From Bacillota bacterium (GTDB lineage Bacteria > Bacillota > Bacilli > Paenibacillales > NBRC-103111), in NCBI GenBank assembly GCA_023386955.1, contig JAEWIS010000026.1, forward strand, positions 186,001-250,000: 64,000 nt of DNA, in the 5' to 3' direction. Both the position numbers and the translations under genes were made by a program. Below the pieces are notes generated by a model. It was not told where the DNA came from. It saw nothing but the letters and a program-made list of their open reading frames with translations, and searched no databases. Each line of letters starts with the position of its first letter. Positions within the stretch are counted from its first letter, which is position 1. Positions 26,458 through 35,085 of the stretch are shown in pieces.

Positions 26458-27354
26458 ATGCCAAAAGGCTTTAAATCCGGGTTTGTCGCTATTATCGGGC
26501 GCCCCAACGTGGGCAAATCCACCCTGCTGAACCGGGTGGTGGGACAGAAGGTTGCCATCATGTCGGACAAACCTCAAACTACCCGCAACAAAATTCACGG
26601 TGTGTATACCACCGACACTGCCCAGATCGTGTTCCTGGACACGCCGGGTATCCACAAGCCCCAGTCCAAGCTGGGCAACTATATGATGCAGGTCGCGGAG
26701 GGCACCTTAAATGAGGTGGACGCCATTCTTTTCCTGGTGGATGTAAGCGAAGGATTGGGCGGCGGAGACCGGTACATTATCGAACGGCTGAAGCAGGTCA
26801 AAACCCCCGTTATCCTCGTGATGAACAAAATCGACAAGGTGCAGCCCGAAGAACTGCTGCCCATTATCGTGCAGTACAAGGATCTTTATCCCTTTACCGA
26901 AATCGTGCCGATTTCCGCCAAACAGGGCACCAGCGTCAACATCCTGTTGGAGCAGGCAACGCGTTATCTGGATGAAGGGCCGATGTATTACCCCGCAGAC
27001 CAGGTTACCGATCATCCGGAGCAGTTCGTGTGCGCCGAGCTGGTACGGGAAAAAATTCTCAACCTGACCCGTGAGGAAATCCCTCACTCCATCGCCGTCA
27101 CCATTGAGGATATGAAGGTGCAGGACAACGGACTGGTTCATATCTCCGCGGTTATCTTCGTGGAACGGGACTCCCAGAAGGGCATCATCATCGGCAAAAA
27201 CGGCGCTTTGTTGAAGGAAATCGGCAAGCTGGCCCGTTTGGATATCGAGAAGCTGCTGGGCAACAAATGCTTCCTGGAGCTTTGGGTCAAGGTGAAAAAG
27301 GATTGGCGCAACCAGGACCGGGTGCTGAAGGATTTGGGCTTCCGGCACGATTAA
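26458..27354 (+). CDS. era: GTPase Era
   Basis: A 298-residue GTPase with a G1 loop GRPNVGKST, effector TTRNKIHG, G3 DTPGIHKP and G4 NKID. The C-terminal KH domain contains [24 protein letters not shown]. Era binds the 3' end of 16S rRNA and assists 30S assembly. The ATG at 26458 with GAGAGGA upstream is preferred over an in-frame ATG 18 bases earlier. Confidence 0.97.
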   Translation: MPKGFKSGFVAIIGRPNVGKSTLLNRVVGQKVAIMSDKPQTTRNKIHGVYTTDTAQIVFLDTPGIHKPQSKLGNYMMQVAEGTLNEVDAILFLVDVSEGLGGGDRYIIERLKQVKTPVILVMNKIDKVQPEELLPIIVQYKDLYPFTEIVPISAKQGTSVNILLEQATRYLDEGPMYYPADQVTDHPEQFVCAELVREKILNLTREEIPHSIAVTIEDMKVQDNGLVHISAVIFVERDSQKGIIIGKNGALLKEIGKLARLDIEKLLGNKCFLELWVKVKKDWRNQDRVLKDLGFRHD

Positions 27355-27455
27355 AGCCAGCGAACGGATACACCTGAATCCTCTCTTTTTTAAGTGGCAG
27401 AGGAGAGGACATTCCATCCTCACTTTCCTAAAATTGTAATCAGGAGGTGAGAGGA

Positions 27456-28301
27456 GTGGATTGGAGCATTCGGTTGAATCGGGCCATTGATTATATTGAG
27501 ATGCATCTGGATCAGGACATGGATCTGGATCAAGCGGCTAAGCTGGCGTTTTGCAGCCGTAATGATTTGTCAGGCATGTTCAGCATTGTGGCCGGAATTA
27601 CGCTCAACGAATACATCAGGCGCCGGCGTCTTTCGCTGGCGGCTCTGGAGCTGCAGACCAGCAATGAGAAAATCATCGACATTGGCATGAAATACGGCTA
27701 TTCTTCGCCAACAGCATTTAACCGTGCTTTTCAAAATCAACATAAAGCGTCCCCCCAATATGCAAGAAGCCGGAACATCTTTATTGCTGCCTATCCGCGA
27801 ATCTCCTTCCAAATTACTATTAAGGGAGAGATTAATATGAAGTGCAGGATTGAAAAGAAGCCGGCGTTTAAGGTTGCAGGGGTAAAGAAGTCATTCCAAA
27901 CGAATGCAGTGGAAAATCGGGTTCCTGCTTTTTGGGGGGAGCTTCCCCGGGAAACGTACAACAAAATCATTGCCCAATCCGGCGGTAAACCAGAGGGGAT
28001 GATGGGGTTGTGCGCCGATTTCGATGGGGGGCACCAGTTCAATTATTACATCGCCGTCTCAACGGTCAATGACAATGTTGGGGATCTGGAGACCATCAAA
28101 ATCCCGGAGGCGACCTGGGCCATCTTCGAGGCCGAAGGGGGATTGATGGAGCTGGTAAACCGTGTATGGCAGGAATGGTTTCCCTCCTCCGGCTACAGGC
28201 GTGCGGATAACTCCATTCCGGATGTGGAAGTGTATTTTGATTATGATTTCCCCAAAGAAAATTATACGTATGAGCTTTGGTACCCTGTGATTAAAGAGTA
28301 A
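27456..28301 (+). CDS. AraC-family regulator with GyrI-like effector domain
   Basis: A 281-residue regulator. Residues 1-100 are the two helix-turn-helix motifs of AraC (DQAAKLAFCSRNDLSGMFSIVAGITLNEYIRRRRLSLAA and KYGYSSPTAFNRAFQNQHKASP). Residues about 128-281 are a GyrI/BmrR-type effector-binding domain (KPAFKVAGVKKSF.., VPAFWGELP.., EATWAIFEAEG, VEVYFDYDF). GTG at 27456 is used because AGGAGGT lies 8 bases upstream. It is absent from this spot in B. subtilis, where yqzL-recO follow era directly, so it looks like a lineage-specific insertion. Target genes are unknown. Confidence 0.9.
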   Translation: MDWSIRLNRAIDYIEMHLDQDMDLDQAAKLAFCSRNDLSGMFSIVAGITLNEYIRRRRLSLAALELQTSNEKIIDIGMKYGYSSPTAFNRAFQNQHKASPQYARSRNIFIAAYPRISFQITIKGEINMKCRIEKKPAFKVAGVKKSFQTNAVENRVPAFWGELPRETYNKIIAQSGGKPEGMMGLCADFDGGHQFNYYIAVSTVNDNVGDLETIKIPEATWAIFEAEGGLMELVNRVWQEWFPSSGYRRADNSIPDVEVYFDYDFPKENYTYELWYPVIKE

Positions 28302-28360
28302 CCGAAGCGGCGGCTTTGGCCGGATTGGCCAAAGGACAGACGGTGATGTCGGTAAGCGCG

Positions 28361-28432
28361 AAAGCGACCGGCCAGAGCCCAAGCAGTGGTGGCGATATGA
28401 GCTAAAGCGACCGGCCAGAGCCGAAGCAGTGG
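28361..28432. repeat. Direct repeat pair (29 bp) after the AraC gene
   Basis: AAAGCGACCGGCCAGAGCC followed by AAGCAGTGG occurs at 28361-28389 and again, with one change, at 28404-28432. Function unknown. Confidence 0.8.
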
Positions 28433-28547
28433 AGAGGCCGCAGGGCGGAAGCGGGGGACCGGGCGGAACAGGGGAGCAGCGGGCGACGGGCGACGTCTGT
28501 CCCCGGCTTTTCGTTGCTGGTGATGGACGTGAGGCTATCGGCCGCAT

Positions 28548-28733
28548 CTAACGGCGGTGAGAGCCTTTATTTAGGCGAAAATGCCGCTTGAGAAAATCTA
28601 ACGGCGGCCACAGCCGTTATATGGGCCGAAAGCCGCGTCGCAAGCCCATTATTGGCCCAATAAAGGCTCCTGCTTCCGTTAGGTTTCGCAACCCCTAGTT
28701 TTGGGGGCAAATAGAGGCTCTCACCGCCGTTAG
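28548..28733. repeat. Palindromic 50-bp-spaced element, family A, copy 2
   Basis: CTAACGG direct units start at 28548 and 28598. CCGTTAG inverted units start at 28676 and 28727. Spacings are 50 and 51 bp. Same consensus as the elements at 1231 and 38149. Confidence 0.85.
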
Positions 28734-28741
28734 CGAAGGCG

Positions 28742-28955
28742 GGAGAGCGAACCAGCAAAGCGATGTGATCGAAAGGTTTAAGGTTTGTGGGTTTGTGGGT
28801 TTGGGGTTTAGGGTTTAGGGTTTGGGGTTTAGGGTTTAAGGGGTTTGAGGTCCGGCCAAGAGCGGAGCGGGGAGCAGCCGGAGAGCGAACCAGCAAAGCG
28901 ATGTGAGCGAAAAGGGTTTGAATTTTAAGGTTTTGGGGTTTTAGGGTTTTAAGGG
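28742..28955. repeat. Duplicated 27-bp sequence, each copy followed by telomere-like GGGTTTA repeats
   Basis: The 27-bp segment starting GGAGAGCGAACCAGCAAAGC occurs identically at 28742-28768 and 28880-28906. The first copy is followed at 28774-28847 by about ten degenerate GGGTTTA/GGGTTTG heptads. The second is followed at 28913-28955 by a looser GGTTTT-GGGGTTTTAGGG series. No coding capacity. Confidence 0.85.
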
Positions 28956-29077
28956 TCTAAACCCCTGAGCGTCACGCGGCAGCGTGAGGCGGCTCCCTCC
29001 TCCACCGCCCCTCCCACCCGCCTGCCGCTGCACCCCCCACGGGCAAAACGCCGCGGAAGAACGCCAACTTCCAGCGT

Positions 29078-29142
29078 GTTCCCGCCCAAGTAAGGTTTGC
29101 CCGCCCCAACCCATGGGCGGGCAAACCTTACCAAACGGGAAC
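29078..29142. repeat. Large perfect-arm inverted repeat
   Basis: GTAAGGTTTGCCCGCCC (29090-29106) pairs perfectly with GGGCGGGCAAACCTTAC (29115-29131) over 17 bp around an 8-base loop. Outer GTTCCCG (29078-29084) and CGGGAAC (29136-29142) extend the structure. Confidence 0.9.
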
Positions 29143-29238
29143 GGAAGCGCTCCTCCCTCCCAAACCCCCTTCGAAGACGGCCCACCACCGACACTGCGCA
29201 ACCCTTGCCAGGGTCTTGGGGCGGCAGCGCCCAAGTCT

Positions 29239-29258
29239 CCCCCTTTGGCCAAAGGGGG
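29239..29258. repeat. 20-bp perfect palindrome
   Basis: CCCCCTTTGGCCAAAGGGGG is self-complementary over its full length. Similar palindromes recur in intergenic DNA of many bacteria. Role unknown. Confidence 0.85.
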
Positions 29259-29362
29259 AAGGGGGGATTCGAATACCCAATACTTGCTTCGGATAGACTC
29301 ACCGCTTTTCTCCAATCCTACAACTGTGGGCAATTCACAGACGGTAGGAGAGGATGGTACAG

Positions 29363-29506
29363 ATGAGAGACTTCTCGTGGAACTATTTTTCGAAAACGGG
29401 AGATGTGAATGCGTACCTGCTGTACAAGGAGAGCCTGACACCTGAGGAAACCGCGGCGCCGACAGAGGAGCTGCAGGAGCAGGAAGAGGGAGAAGCGGTG
29501 GTCTAA
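29363..29506 (+). CDS. yqzL: YqzL family small protein
   Basis: A 47-residue protein: MRDFSWNYFSKTGDVNAYLL, then an acidic tail (ETAAPTEELQEQEEGEAVV). The N-terminus matches B. subtilis YqzL, which lies between era and recO, the same place as here. TAGGAGAGGA precedes the ATG. Function is not known. The acidic tail is longer than I would expect for this family. Confidence 0.88.
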   Translation: MRDFSWNYFSKTGDVNAYLLYKESLTPEETAAPTEELQEQEEGEAVV

Positions 29507-29572
29507 GACGGGCAGCCAAGCGTTAGAGACTGTCGCGAATGTTTCCTGACAGCTCGTGAGGAGTAGATGCCC

Positions 29573-30322
29573 ATGCTGTATAAGGTTGAAGGAATTGTCA
29601 CCCGGAGCATGGACTACGGGGAAGGGCATAAAATCATATCCGTATACACCCGCGAAGCGGGGAAAATGAGCGTGATGGTCAGGGGGGCCAAAAAGCTGAA
29701 AAGCCGCCACGGGGCCGTCACGCAGCTTTTTACATACGGGGAATTTGTGATCTACAAAAACGCCCACATGGGAACATTGAATGCTGCGGAAATAACGGAC
29801 TCCTTCCATAAGCTGCGGGAAGATCTCATGAAAGGGGCTTATGCGGCATATATAGTAGAAATGGTGGAGAAGCTCACCGGAGAAATGGAGCCCAATGCAC
29901 CGCTTTTTGAACAGCTGCTGGCCGCCTTGAAGGGAATTGCCGGAGACAAGCCGCCCCATATCATTGCCCACATTATGGAAATGCATATGCTGGTCCTGTC
30001 CGGTTACATGCCGGAGCTGGACCAATGTGTATCCTGCGGCAGCAAGGAAGGGGAAATGGCGTTGAGCATTGCGGCGGGAGGCATTCTTTGTCCGCGCTGT
30101 AGACTTAAGGATCCCCAGGGAATTGTGCTGGGAGCGGGAACATTGAAGCTGCTCCGTCTGTTCCGTACCATGGATTTGCGGCGGTTGGGGGAGATTGACG
30201 TCAAACCCGTAACTCAGGCTCAATTAAAGCGATGTATGCGCGGCATGATGGACATGTACATGGAAACCAAATGGAAATCCCGGAGCTTCCTTGACCAAAT
30301 GGAGAAGTACGGGATGGAATAA
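29573..30322 (+). CDS. recO: DNA repair protein RecO
   Basis: A 249-residue RecF-pathway mediator. The N-terminal OB fold starts LYKVEGIVTRSMDYGEGHKIISVYTREAGK. A four-cysteine zinc site (CVSC near residue 147, CPRC near 170) lies in the helical C-terminal domain. RecO helps load RecA on SSB-coated DNA. The ATG at 29573 is preferred since TGAGGAG ends 9 bases before it; the ATG two codons earlier is too close. Confidence 0.95.
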   Translation: MLYKVEGIVTRSMDYGEGHKIISVYTREAGKMSVMVRGAKKLKSRHGAVTQLFTYGEFVIYKNAHMGTLNAAEITDSFHKLREDLMKGAYAAYIVEMVEKLTGEMEPNAPLFEQLLAALKGIAGDKPPHIIAHIMEMHMLVLSGYMPELDQCVSCGSKEGEMALSIAAGGILCPRCRLKDPQGIVLGAGTLKLLRLFRTMDLRRLGEIDVKPVTQAQLKRCMRGMMDMYMETKWKSRSFLDQMEKYGME

Positions 30323-30328
30323 AGGAGT

Positions 30329-30357
30329 TTGACAGGAAACCGGGAATTTGTTACGAT
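30329..30357 (+). promoter_or_regulatory. Candidate sigma-A promoter between recO and the T-box remnant
   Basis: TTGACA (30329-30334), a 17-base spacer, TACGAT (30352-30357). Transcription from here would begin only about 20 bases before the T-box antiterminator, leaving no room for a T-box stem I. Confidence 0.6.
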
Positions 30358-30383
30358 CTTGGCCGATGCCGCTTTTTCTTCAA

Positions 30384-30467
30384 AATAAGGGTGGAACCGT
30401 GAGACAACGGGCTCTTATTCCTGTGCTTGGCAGCTTGCTGGCAGACGCAGGAACAGGAGCCTTTTTT
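30384..30467 (+). ncRNA. T-box antiterminator/terminator module lacking stem I (probable glyQS leader remnant)
   Basis: AAGGGTGGAACCGTGAG at 30388-30404 matches the T-box AGGGTGGNACCGCG signature. The antiterminator pairs AATAAG with CTTATT and CCGT with ACGG, leaving the TGGA bulge, which suits a tRNA ending UCCA such as tRNA-Gly. The competing terminator pairs GGCTCTTATTCCTG with CAGGAACAGGAGCC and is followed by six Ts. The specifier-containing stem I is absent: recO coding sequence ends only about 60 bases upstream. glyQ and glyS, which follow recO in B. subtilis, are missing. It now precedes yqfL. Confidence 0.78.
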
Positions 30468-30510
30468 GGCTGAAAAAAAGGATGAATGTGGAAAGGAAGG
30501 GTGATTTCCA

Positions 30511-31326
30511 TTGCCCGACAGGAAAAAGATCCAGTATGTGTACGTGGTGTCAGACTCGGCGGGGGAAACGGGAGAATCCGTCGTCCGAGCGGCGATTGTC
30601 CAATTTTTGCCGGCAGCCATTGAATTAAAGCGCAGACCCTTCATACATACAACCGAAGGCATTGACCGGATTATCAAGGATGCGGCTGCCTGCGGAGGCG
30701 TAATCGTGTTCACCTTGGTGATTCCCCAGCTCCGGGATTACCTCTTGGAACGGGCCACCGAAAATCAGGTCATCTGCATCGATCTGTTGGGGCCGATTAT
30801 CGCCAGCCTGGAAAAAGCGCTCAACCAGCGCTCCCGCCACGAGCCGGGAATCATCCATAAGCTGGATGAGCATTATTTCCGCAAGGTGGAGGCAGTGGAA
30901 TTCGCTGTCCGGTATGATGACGGAAGAGATGCCACCGGCGTCATCAAGGCGGATATTGTGCTGGCCGGAGTATCCCGCACCTCCAAAACTCCCTTGTCCA
31001 TGTTTTTGGCCCACAAAAGCTATAAGGTCGCCAACGTTCCCCTGGTGCCGGAGCTGGTTCCGCCCCGGGAGCTGTTTACCGTGAATCCCGCCAAAATTAT
31101 CGGCCTGACTATTAACCCCGACAAGCTCAACGAAATCCGCAAGGAGCGGCTGAAGGCGCTGGGGTTGGGGGAAGAGGCGATTTATGCCAAGGTGCAGCGG
31201 ATAAACGAGGAGTTGGCCCATGCCCAGACGATTATGAAGAAGCTGGGCTGTTTGGTGATTGACGTGTCCAATAAAGCGGTGGAGGAAACGGCGGGAATCA
31301 TCATGGAACAAATTCCGCTCCGTTAG
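30511..31326 (+). CDS. yqfL: Pyruvate, phosphate dikinase regulatory protein-type kinase/phosphorylase (YqfL, DUF299)
   Basis: A 271-residue bifunctional ADP-dependent Ser/Thr kinase and Pi-dependent phosphorylase family member. YVVSDSAGETGESVVRAA is at the N-terminus and the P-loop-like GVSRTSKTPLSMFLA near residue 155. The C-terminal part NPAKIIGLTINPDKLNEIRKERL is family-typical. Such proteins switch PPDK or PEP synthase. TTG at 30511 follows AAAGGAAGGGTG. In B. subtilis ccpN and glyQS precede it; here both are missing and a T-box terminator precedes it. Confidence 0.92.
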   Translation: MPDRKKIQYVYVVSDSAGETGESVVRAAIVQFLPAAIELKRRPFIHTTEGIDRIIKDAAACGGVIVFTLVIPQLRDYLLERATENQVICIDLLGPIIASLEKALNQRSRHEPGIIHKLDEHYFRKVEAVEFAVRYDDGRDATGVIKADIVLAGVSRTSKTPLSMFLAHKSYKVANVPLVPELVPPRELFTVNPAKIIGLTINPDKLNEIRKERLKALGLGEEAIYAKVQRINEELAHAQTIMKKLGCLVIDVSNKAVEETAGIIMEQIPLR

Positions 31327-31414
31327 TCAAGCTTTTTTTGCGGAATAGGCAGGATTTTTTATTTCCCCATCGTATATAATATTACGGAAGTATTGCCAAT
31401 CCGTAACAAGGGCG

Positions 31415-31882
31415 GTGAGAGAATTGACGAAGCCGCTTGCCATTATTGTTGACGCCGACGCATGCCCCGTCAAACCGGAGATTATCAAGGCAGCCCGCCA
31501 GTTTCACGCGCAAGTGCTGATGGTGGCGTCCCTGGATCACCGGCTCACGGAGGAGCCCGGCGTAACTGTTGTGCAGGTAGACCGGTCTGATCAGTCGGCA
31601 GATTTGTATATTGCCAATCATCTGGCTCCGGGCAACATTCTGGTGACACAGGATTTTGGGTTGGCGACGATCGGCTTGGCGAAACGCGCGTATGTGCTGT
31701 CCAACCGGGGGCAGGAATACACCAACGGCAACATAGATTTTCTGCTGGAAACCCGGCATGAACACGCCAAACAGCGCAGAAACGGGCATTACGGCAAAGG
31801 ACCTAAGCCTTTTACCGCAGAAGACCGGGAACGATTTCTACATTCTTTGACAAAACTTTTGCAATCCTTGCAGGAAAATTAA
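31415..31882 (+). CDS. yqxD: YaiI/YqxD family protein (DUF188)
   Basis: A 155-residue protein with the family signature IIVDADACPVKPEI at the start, then SADLYIANHLAPGNILVTQDFGLA and KRAYVLSNRGQEYT. The fold resembles PIN-type nucleases and has conserved aspartates, but no activity is established. It sits directly before dnaG as in B. subtilis. The start is GTG at 31415 or TTG at 31424; neither has a clean ribosome site. Confidence 0.92.
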   Translation: MRELTKPLAIIVDADACPVKPEIIKAARQFHAQVLMVASLDHRLTEEPGVTVVQVDRSDQSADLYIANHLAPGNILVTQDFGLATIGLAKRAYVLSNRGQEYTNGNIDFLLETRHEHAKQRRNGHYGKGPKPFTAEDRERFLHSLTKLLQSLQEN

Positions 31883-31934
31883 CGGGGAGCGCGAATAAGT
31901 TATACTTGTCAATTGGAATGAAGGTGGTTATGCT

Positions 31935-33785
31935 TTGAACCGACGTATCCCCGATGAGGTGATCGAGGCTGTTCTGAAGGCTTACGATATTGTGGATGTA
32001 GTAGGCCGTCATGTGCATTTGTCGAAGCAGGGCCATTATCTCAAGGGTCTGTGCCCGTTCCATTCGGAGAAATCCCCGTCCTTTACCGTCACGCCGGAGA
32101 AGCAGATTTATCACTGCTTCGGTTGCCACGCGGGAGGCAATGCCATCCATTTCATCATGGGAGTGGAGGGTTTGAGCTTTGGCGAAGCGGTCCGTCAGAT
32201 GGCGGAGGAAGCGCATATTCCGGTGGATTGGGCTCCGGTAACGCCGGAGCAGACCAAGGAGCAGGCGGAAGCCAAGGCACTATATGACGCCTATGAGTTC
32301 ACAGCGAAGTTCTATAATTACATCATGCTGAATACGGAGCAGGGCAGGCCCGCATTGGATTACTTGCGGAGCCGGGGAATGAATGACCGGATCATAGAGA
32401 CCTTCCAGCTGGGCTACTCGCCCAATATGCGGGACAAGCTGGCGGAGATTCTCGGGAAACGCGGCTTCGACCTGGCACTGATGGAGAAGGGCGGCCTTCT
32501 TTCGCACCGTGAGGGTTCGGGCTATTATGACAAATTCCGTGACCGGATTATGTTTCCCATCCATGACCAGAAGGGGCGGATTATCGCCTTCGGCGGACGG
32601 GCGATGGGGGACATTCAGCCTAAGTACATGAACAGTCCGGAATCCCCGCTCTTCAATAAAAGCCGCAATTTGTACAATTTCCACCAGGCCCGGCCCCAAA
32701 TCCGCAAGTCCCGCACGGTGGTGCTGCTGGAGGGATATGTGGATGCCATCAAGGTATGGGAGGCGGGTATCCAGAACGGTGTGGCGTCCATGGGAACGGC
32801 CCTGACCCGTGAACATGCCCTGCTGCTGCGCCGGAATGCCGATGAAGCCTTGCTTTGTTATGACGGAGACCCGGCCGGACAGAATGCGGCCTTCAAGAGC
32901 ATTGAGCTTTTGGAGAAGGAAGGTTTTCACGTGAAGGTGGCCTGGCTGCCCGGTGGGCAGGACCCGGACGAATTCATTACCCAGTTTGGCGGGGAGCGCT
33001 TCCGCCGGGAGATTATTGAAGGAGCGCTGACCTCCACCAAGTTCAAGCTTCAATACATCCGCAAAAACTTCAATCTGACGGATGTGGACGGACGTTTCCG
33101 ATACATAGAGTCCGCCCTGAAGCTGGTAGCGGAGCTGGATGCCCCTTACCAGCGTGAGCACTACATCCAGGAGCTGGCGTCGGAATTCCCCTATGCAGCG
33201 GACAATCTGACCCAGCAGATGAACGGATACCGCCAGGATCTGTTGAAAAAACGGGAGCCTGGGGATAATCCGGAACAATCGTGGAATAATATTAGGAATA
33301 ATGGAAACAACAGGAATAAAGTATCTGTTCTTCCCGCCCATGAGCATGCGGAGATTTCGATTCTTGCGGCTATGCTTAATGACCGGGAGGCGGCCCAGCA
33401 GGTCCAGGAGGAGCTGGGGGACGGGTTTTCCACAGAGCTTCACGCGGCTCTTGCCGCTTATTTATATGCCTATTATGCGCAAGGCAATGAGCCGGACATC
33501 AGCAAGTTTATGGCGGGCCTGGAGGACGAGACGCTGGAACGCGCGGCAGCGTCGTTATCCATGACCGACGCGCAGCCTGCGCTGCGGGCGCTTACTGATT
33601 ATATCGGTTATCTGAAGCTTTATCCGCGTCTGAAGCAATTAGAGAAAGAACGCCTGGAAGCCGAAAGCATGCATGACCCTCTGGAGGCGGCACGCAGGCT
33701 GGGCGGGATTGCGCAAGAAATCGCAAGAGTGAAAAAAGATATTCAGGCCCTAGAAAAGCAATTGAACTCGTTCAAAGGTTATTGA
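31935..33785 (+). CDS. dnaG: DNA primase
   Basis: A 616-residue primase. The N-terminal zinc-binding domain ([24 protein letters not shown]) precedes the TOPRIM core with LLEGYVDAI (near residue 270) and [11 protein letters not shown] (near 320). A C-terminal helicase-binding region contacts DnaB. The TTG start has AAGGTGG about 9 bases upstream. It forms the macromolecular-synthesis pair with sigA 34 bases downstream. Confidence 0.97.
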   Translation: MNRRIPDEVIEAVLKAYDIVDVVGRHVHLSKQGHYLKGLCPFHSEKSPSFTVTPEKQIYHCFGCHAGGNAIHFIMGVEGLSFGEAVRQMAEEAHIPVDWAPVTPEQTKEQAEAKALYDAYEFTAKFYNYIMLNTEQGRPALDYLRSRGMNDRIIETFQLGYSPNMRDKLAEILGKRGFDLALMEKGGLLSHREGSGYYDKFRDRIMFPIHDQKGRIIAFGGRAMGDIQPKYMNSPESPLFNKSRNLYNFHQARPQIRKSRTVVLLEGYVDAIKVWEAGIQNGVASMGTALTREHALLLRRNADEALLCYDGDPAGQNAAFKSIELLEKEGFHVKVAWLPGGQDPDEFITQFGGERFRREIIEGALTSTKFKLQYIRKNFNLTDVDGRFRYIESALKLVAELDAPYQREHYIQELASEFPYAADNLTQQMNGYRQDLLKKREPGDNPEQSWNNIRNNGNNRNKVSVLPAHEHAEISILAAMLNDREAAQQVQEELGDGFSTELHAALAAYLYAYYAQGNEPDISKFMAGLEDETLERAAASLSMTDAQPALRALTDYIGYLKLYPRLKQLEKERLEAESMHDPLEAARRLGGIAQEIARVKKDIQALEKQLNSFKGY

Positions 33786-33819
33786 CGCGAATGATTCTAG
33801 GGAGGAGGGAGTAGGAGAA

Positions 33820-34944
33820 ATGGCGAACGATCAACACACAGAGCTCGAGTCAGAACTAACCTTGGACCAGGTGAAGGAACAACTGATTGAACTGGGCAAA
33901 AAGCGCTCATCACTTACGTATAAGGACATTATGGAGCGCCTGTCGCCCTTCGATCAGGACCCGGAACAAATAGACGAATTCTTCGAGCAGCTCTCTGAAC
34001 TGGGCATAGAGGTAGGCAATGAATCCGAAGAGGACGATATGCCGGCAATGTCCCACGACGATCAGGAGCATGATGAATTTAATTTCGACGATGACCTGTC
34101 CCTTCCCCCGGGCATCAAGATCAATGACCCTGTCCGGATGTATCTGAAGGAAATCGGCCGCGTGCCACTGCTCTCCGCAGAAGATGAGGTAGGGTTGGCC
34201 AAACGGATCGAGAACGGCGACGAGGAAGCCAAGCGCCGGCTGGCGGAAGCCAATCTCCGGCTGGTAGTCAGCATTGCCAAACGTTATGTCGGCCGCGGTA
34301 TGCTGTTTCTGGACCTCATTCAGGAAGGGAACATGGGCTTGATCAAAGCCGTGGAGAAGTTTGACCATACCAAGGGGTACAAGTTCAGCACCTACGCCAC
34401 CTGGTGGATCCGCCAAGCGATTACCCGGGCCATCGCCGACCAGGCAAGAACCATCCGGATACCGGTACATATGGTGGAGACCATCAACAAGCTGATCCGT
34501 GTCTCCCGCCAGCTTCTGCAGGAGCTGGGACGTGAGCCGACTCCAGAGGAAATCGCCAAGGAGATGGAGCTGTCCACGGATAAGGTCCGGGAGATTATGA
34601 AAATCGCCCAGGAGCCGGTATCCCTGGAAACGCCCATCGGTGAGGAAGATGATTCCCATCTGGGGGATTTCATTGAGGATCAGGAGGCTCTGGCGCCGGC
34701 GGACGCTGCCGCTTACGAGCTCTTGAAGGAGCAGCTGGAGGATGTGCTGGACACCCTGACCGAACGTGAGGAGAATGTGCTCCGCCTTCGTTTCGGCCTG
34801 GATGACGGACGGACCCGGACGCTGGAGGAAGTGGGCAAGGTCTTTGGCGTAACCCGGGAACGGATCCGCCAGATTGAAGCCAAGGCTCTCCGCAAGCTTC
34901 GCCATCCCAGCCGCAGCAAACGCCTGAAGGACTTCCTGGAGTAG
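33820..34944 (+). CDS. sigA: RNA polymerase primary sigma factor SigA (RpoD)
   Basis: A 374-residue group 1 sigma factor. Region 1.1 is short, and 1.2 starts [23 protein letters not shown]. Region 2 has [37 protein letters not shown] and [19 protein letters not shown] for -10 recognition. Region 4 ends [30 protein letters not shown] for -35 recognition. GGAGGAGGGAG precedes the ATG. An acidic stretch ([19 protein letters not shown]) lies near residue 70. Downstream of dnaG as expected. Confidence 0.98.
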   Translation: MANDQHTELESELTLDQVKEQLIELGKKRSSLTYKDIMERLSPFDQDPEQIDEFFEQLSELGIEVGNESEEDDMPAMSHDDQEHDEFNFDDDLSLPPGIKINDPVRMYLKEIGRVPLLSAEDEVGLAKRIENGDEEAKRRLAEANLRLVVSIAKRYVGRGMLFLDLIQEGNMGLIKAVEKFDHTKGYKFSTYATWWIRQAITRAIADQARTIRIPVHMVETINKLIRVSRQLLQELGREPTPEEIAKEMELSTDKVREIMKIAQEPVSLETPIGEEDDSHLGDFIEDQEALAPADAAAYELLKEQLEDVLDTLTEREENVLRLRFGLDDGRTRTLEEVGKVFGVTRERIRQIEAKALRKLRHPSRSKRLKDFLE

Positions 34945-34985
34945 AATTGTCCCCGGTGTGAAACCAATATTCTTTCGTGTATGTT

Positions 34986-35016
34986 AGCCCTGCCTGAAGC
35001 GGCGGGGCTTTCTTTG
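34986..35016 (+). terminator. Probable terminator after sigA
   Basis: AGCCCTGCC and GGCGGGGCT pair around TGAAGC, followed by TTCTTTG. The T-run is interrupted but the stem is strong. Confidence 0.7.
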
Positions 35017-35085
35017 TAAAAAAAATGCCTGCAGGAGCCGATATAAGGTAAGGATTGTATCAGGAATCGGCTGAGGTGACGGGAG

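Larger units (their letters stand above)
28956..29362. other. GC-rich non-coding stretch upstream of yqzL with strong inverted repeats
   Basis: No supported gene. It contains a large hairpin at 29078-29142 and a 20-bp palindrome at 29239-29258, described separately. Before yqzL only the ribosome site is recognisable. Confidence 0.5.

Noticed and set aside
27370..27405. Terminator after era (TCCTCTC..GAGAGGA hairpin)
   Set aside because: The hairpin has no T-run after it on the plus strand, so termination is not supported.
28774..28847. Eukaryotic telomere contamination
   Set aside because: The repeats are degenerate and embedded in unique bacterial sequence with a matching duplicated flank, between conserved bacterial genes.
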